A stretch of DNA of 8,642 bases. Source: Acidobacteriaceae bacterium (lineage in GTDB: Bacteria; Acidobacteriota; Terriglobia; Terriglobales; Acidobacteriaceae). Below the pieces are notes generated by a model that had not been told where the DNA came from, did not search any database, and worked only from the letters and a program-made list of their open reading frames with translations. The position numbers were made by a program, and so were the translations under genes. The stretch covers positions 1 through 8,642 of the forward strand of contig JASHUR010000070.1 of assembly GCA_030039895.1 (NCBI GenBank). Reading direction: 5' to 3'. Below, one piece after another: positions 6,854-8,642 of the stretch (positions are counted from its first letter, which is position 1; each line of letters opens with the position of its first letter).

Positions 6854-7432
6854 ATGCTGGGTGAGGGCATCGTCAAGGGACTGGCGGAGACCGCGCGGAA
6901 CTTTTTCGGCAGCTATGCGGAGAAGGACAGACTGACGACGGTGCAGTTTCCGGAAGAACGGCTGCCGCAGGCCGAGGCAGCACGGGTGTTTCCTTTTCTG
7001 GTGTATGACACCGATGACATGGAGAAGGGGCTGCGCTGCGTGGCATGCAAGATCTGCGAAGTGGAGTGCCCTCCGAAGTGCATCACGATTGAGAAGAGCA
7101 CAGAAAAGAAGCCGGATTTTACGGGCAAGCCGCAGTTCTTCCCGGAGAAGTTTGAGATTGACGTTTCAGTATGCATGAGCTGCCAGATCTGCGTGGAGGT
7201 TTGTCCCTTTGAAGCGATCAAGATGGACACGGCCTTTGAGCTGAGTACCGACGACCGCTTTGGCGGGCTGCACTGGCCGAAGGAACGGCTGGCCAAACCG
7301 AACGAGTACTACCACCAGATCCATCCCATGGAAGCGGCCGCTGTGGATGAGCAGCTCGCGGAGAAGAAAGCCAAGGCCGAGGAGAAGCACGTTCCGGCGG
7401 CAGCGCAGGCGGAAGGCGCGGCTGCACGATGA
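6854..7432 (+). CDS. nuoI: NADH-quinone oxidoreductase (complex I) subunit I, 2x[4Fe-4S] ferredoxin-like
   Basis: Carries two [4Fe-4S] clusters (N6a and N6b) that conduct electrons to N2 in NuoB. Two Cys-x2-Cys-x2-Cys-x3-Cys-Pro motifs are present: C62, C65, C68, C72 in CVACKICEVECP and C107, C110, C113, C117 in CMSCQICVEVCP. The following blocks (FEAIKMDTAFELS, then NEYY) are typical of NuoI. An in-frame TGA at 6848-6850 fixes the start at 6854, and AGGTGA at 6845-6850 serves as its ribosome binding site. The protein has 192 residues; the last 30 or so are rich in Ala, Lys and Glu and look unstructured, making it somewhat longer than the E. coli protein (180). It overlaps nuoH by four bases (ATGA). 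Its place before nuoH is unusual, since most operons read nuoH then nuoI. With no nuoEFG upstream, it may receive electrons from a subunit encoded elsewhere or from another donor; that part is inference. Confidence 0.96.
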   Translation: MLGEGIVKGLAETARNFFGSYAEKDRLTTVQFPEERLPQAEAARVFPFLVYDTDDMEKGLRCVACKICEVECPPKCITIEKSTEKKPDFTGKPQFFPEKFEIDVSVCMSCQICVEVCPFEAIKMDTAFELSTDDRFGGLHWPKERLAKPNEYYHQIHPMEAAAVDEQLAEKKAKAEEKHVPAAAQAEGAAAR

Positions 7433-8604
7433 CGCAAGGCCTGGACCAGATTTTCGTGACACTCAAGCACTGGGCGGTGGTCCATTCTCCGGCGGCGGTA
7501 CAGCCGGCGGTATCGGTGCTGATCTCTGTCGTTTCCCTTCTGATTGTTTTCCCCACCCTGTTTGCCGTGACGACGATCCTGGAGCGCAAGGGGCTGGCGC
7601 GCATCCAGAACCGGTACGGCCCGAACCGGGTGGGGCCGTTCGGATGGCTGCAACCGCTGGCGGACGCGGTGAAGTCGCTGACGAAAGAAGACATTGTTCC
7701 GCGCACGGCGGACAAGCTGGTGCATTTTGCCGCACCGGTGCTGCTGGTGGTGACGGTGTTCATGGAGTATGCCGTGCTGCCCGTGGGCCGGAACATGGTG
7801 ATGGCCGATATGGACAGCGGCGTGCTGTTCTTCTTCGCAGTGGGCGCAGCGGCGGAAATGTCAGTGTTCATGGCGGGGTGGTCGAGCCGGAACAAGTACT
7901 CGCTGCTGGGAGCGATGCGCGCGGTTGCGCAGATGATCAGCTATGAGGCCCCGCTGGTCCTGTCGTCGGTGGCGGTGGCAATGGCGGCAGGGTCGCTTTC
8001 AACAGTGACGATTGTCGAGAAGCAGGCGGGGTACAGCGGGTTCTGGCCGCACTGGTATGTGCTGACGCCATGGGGGATGGCGGGATTTGTGCTGTTCATG
8101 ATTGCGGCGACGGCGGAGACGAACCGGTCGCCGTTCGATTTGCCCGAGGGCGAGTCGGAGATTATTGCCGGGTACTTCACGGAATATTCCGGGTTCAAAT
8201 TTGCGCTGTTCTTTCTGGGCGAGTATCTGGGGATGTTCGCGATCAGCGGGATGGGGATCACGCTGTTCCTGGGGGGATGGGCTGCGCCGTTTTCGTTCCT
8301 GATGTGGATCCCGTCGTGGATGTGGTTTTTTGGGAAGCTGCTGACGCTGATCGCGGTGTTTATCTGGGTGCGCGGGACCCTGCCGCGGCTGCGGATGGAC
8401 CAACTGATGAACTTTGCGTGGAAGTTCATGCTGCCGATGACCCTGATGGTGATTTTTTCGGCGGGATTGTGGAAGTTCTTGCCTTCGGGCGTGCTGCGGT
8501 GGCTGATCTGTGCGGCCCCTATTGTGCTGCTTTATGTTGTGTTGGGCCGCGTGCTGCAGAGCGAACGCAAGATCGAGGACAGAGTGTACCGGTATGCCGA
8601 GTAA
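7429..8604 (+). CDS. nuoH: NADH-quinone oxidoreductase (complex I) subunit H
   Basis: Multi-pass membrane subunit that forms the quinone entry tunnel and links quinone reduction to proton movement. It has 391 residues with about eight or nine hydrophobic helices. The first cytoplasmic loop carries LERKGLARIQNRYGPNRVGP (51-70), followed by LQPLADAVKSLTKED. Later signatures are QMISYEAPLVLS (168-179), AETNRSPFDLPEGESE (229-244) with the conserved acidic residues of the quinone cavity, EYSG (252-255), and RGTLPRLRMDQLM (315-327) near the end. The start overlaps the end of nuoI (ATGA), which points to coupled translation; a weak GGAAGG at 7411-7416 lies 12 bases upstream. The membrane subunits J-N would be expected next, outside the window. 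Confidence 0.97.
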   Translation: MTQGLDQIFVTLKHWAVVHSPAAVQPAVSVLISVVSLLIVFPTLFAVTTILERKGLARIQNRYGPNRVGPFGWLQPLADAVKSLTKEDIVPRTADKLVHFAAPVLLVVTVFMEYAVLPVGRNMVMADMDSGVLFFFAVGAAAEMSVFMAGWSSRNKYSLLGAMRAVAQMISYEAPLVLSSVAVAMAAGSLSTVTIVEKQAGYSGFWPHWYVLTPWGMAGFVLFMIAATAETNRSPFDLPEGESEIIAGYFTEYSGFKFALFFLGEYLGMFAISGMGITLFLGGWAAPFSFLMWIPSWMWFFGKLLTLIAVFIWVRGTLPRLRMDQLMNFAWKFMLPMTLMVIFSAGLWKFLPSGVLRWLICAAPIVLLYVVLGRVLQSERKIEDRVYRYAE

Positions 8605-8616
8605 AAGGAGAGCGGC

Positions 8617-8640
8617 GTGGCCGCTGCGAGGCTGAAATGA
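8617..8640 (+). other. Possible seven-codon leader frame after nuoH
   Basis: The strong ribosome binding site AAGGAG (8605-8610), just behind the nuoH stop, is six bases before a GTG that opens a seven-codon frame ending in TGA at 8638-8640. That stop overlaps an ATG at 8637 as ATGA. It could be a coupling leader for the next gene, or chance. Nothing shows that it is translated. Confidence 0.2.
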
Positions 8641-8642
8641 CG
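8637..8642 (+). CDS. Probable start of the next operon gene (3' truncated by window edge)
   Basis: ATG at 8637 lies 32 bases after the nuoH stop with GAGG at 8628-8631, five bases upstream, as a fair ribosome binding site. Only Met-Thr is visible, so the product cannot be recognised. By operon order a membrane subunit such as nuoJ would be expected. The true start could also lie beyond the edge. Confidence 0.3.

Noticed and set aside
7260..7946. A 228-codon plus-strand frame across the nuoI-nuoH junction
   Set aside because: It overlaps both real genes in another frame and its translation is low-complexity.

Overview
The window looks like a piece of a GC-rich bacterial chromosome. The protein style points to the Acidobacteriota, probably class Terriglobia (soil acidobacteria), but this is inferred from the look of the proteins and no marker gene here proves it. 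There are seven genes that can be named with good support, one further gene just beginning at the right edge, and no RNA gene, CRISPR array, insertion sequence or phage gene.

Left part (1-2672, + strand): the 3' portion of a large family 2 glycoside hydrolase gene. Its 5' end lies outside the window. The visible protein begins inside a discoidin-type (F5/8 C) carbohydrate-binding domain, followed by the GH2 sandwich, immunoglobulin-like and TIM-barrel domains and a C-terminal beta domain like that of exo-beta-glucosaminidases. It would trim a beta-linked polysaccharide or glycan.

Middle part (2720-3802, - strand): dinB, the translesion DNA polymerase IV. It converges on the hydrolase gene with a 47-base gap and diverges from the respiratory operon across a 92-base gap. 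A 7-bp inverted repeat sits exactly on the dinB start codon.

Right part (3895-8642, + strand): a tightly packed respiratory complex I (NDH-1) operon in the order nuoA-nuoB-nuoC-nuoD-nuoI-nuoH, running off the window. NuoB, C, D and I form the quinone-connecting part of the peripheral arm; NuoA and H are membrane subunits at the junction. Together they pass electrons through iron-sulfur clusters (two in NuoI, N2 in NuoB) to quinone bound between NuoB, NuoD and NuoH, driving ion pumping. Two features stand out: no nuoE, nuoF or nuoG lies between nuoD and nuoH, so the NADH-oxidising module is not encoded at its usual place, and nuoI precedes nuoH, the reverse of the common order. The 85-base gap between nuoD and nuoI falls exactly where the missing module would be expected.

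I see no clear undescribed system. The operon layout is the observation most worth following up.
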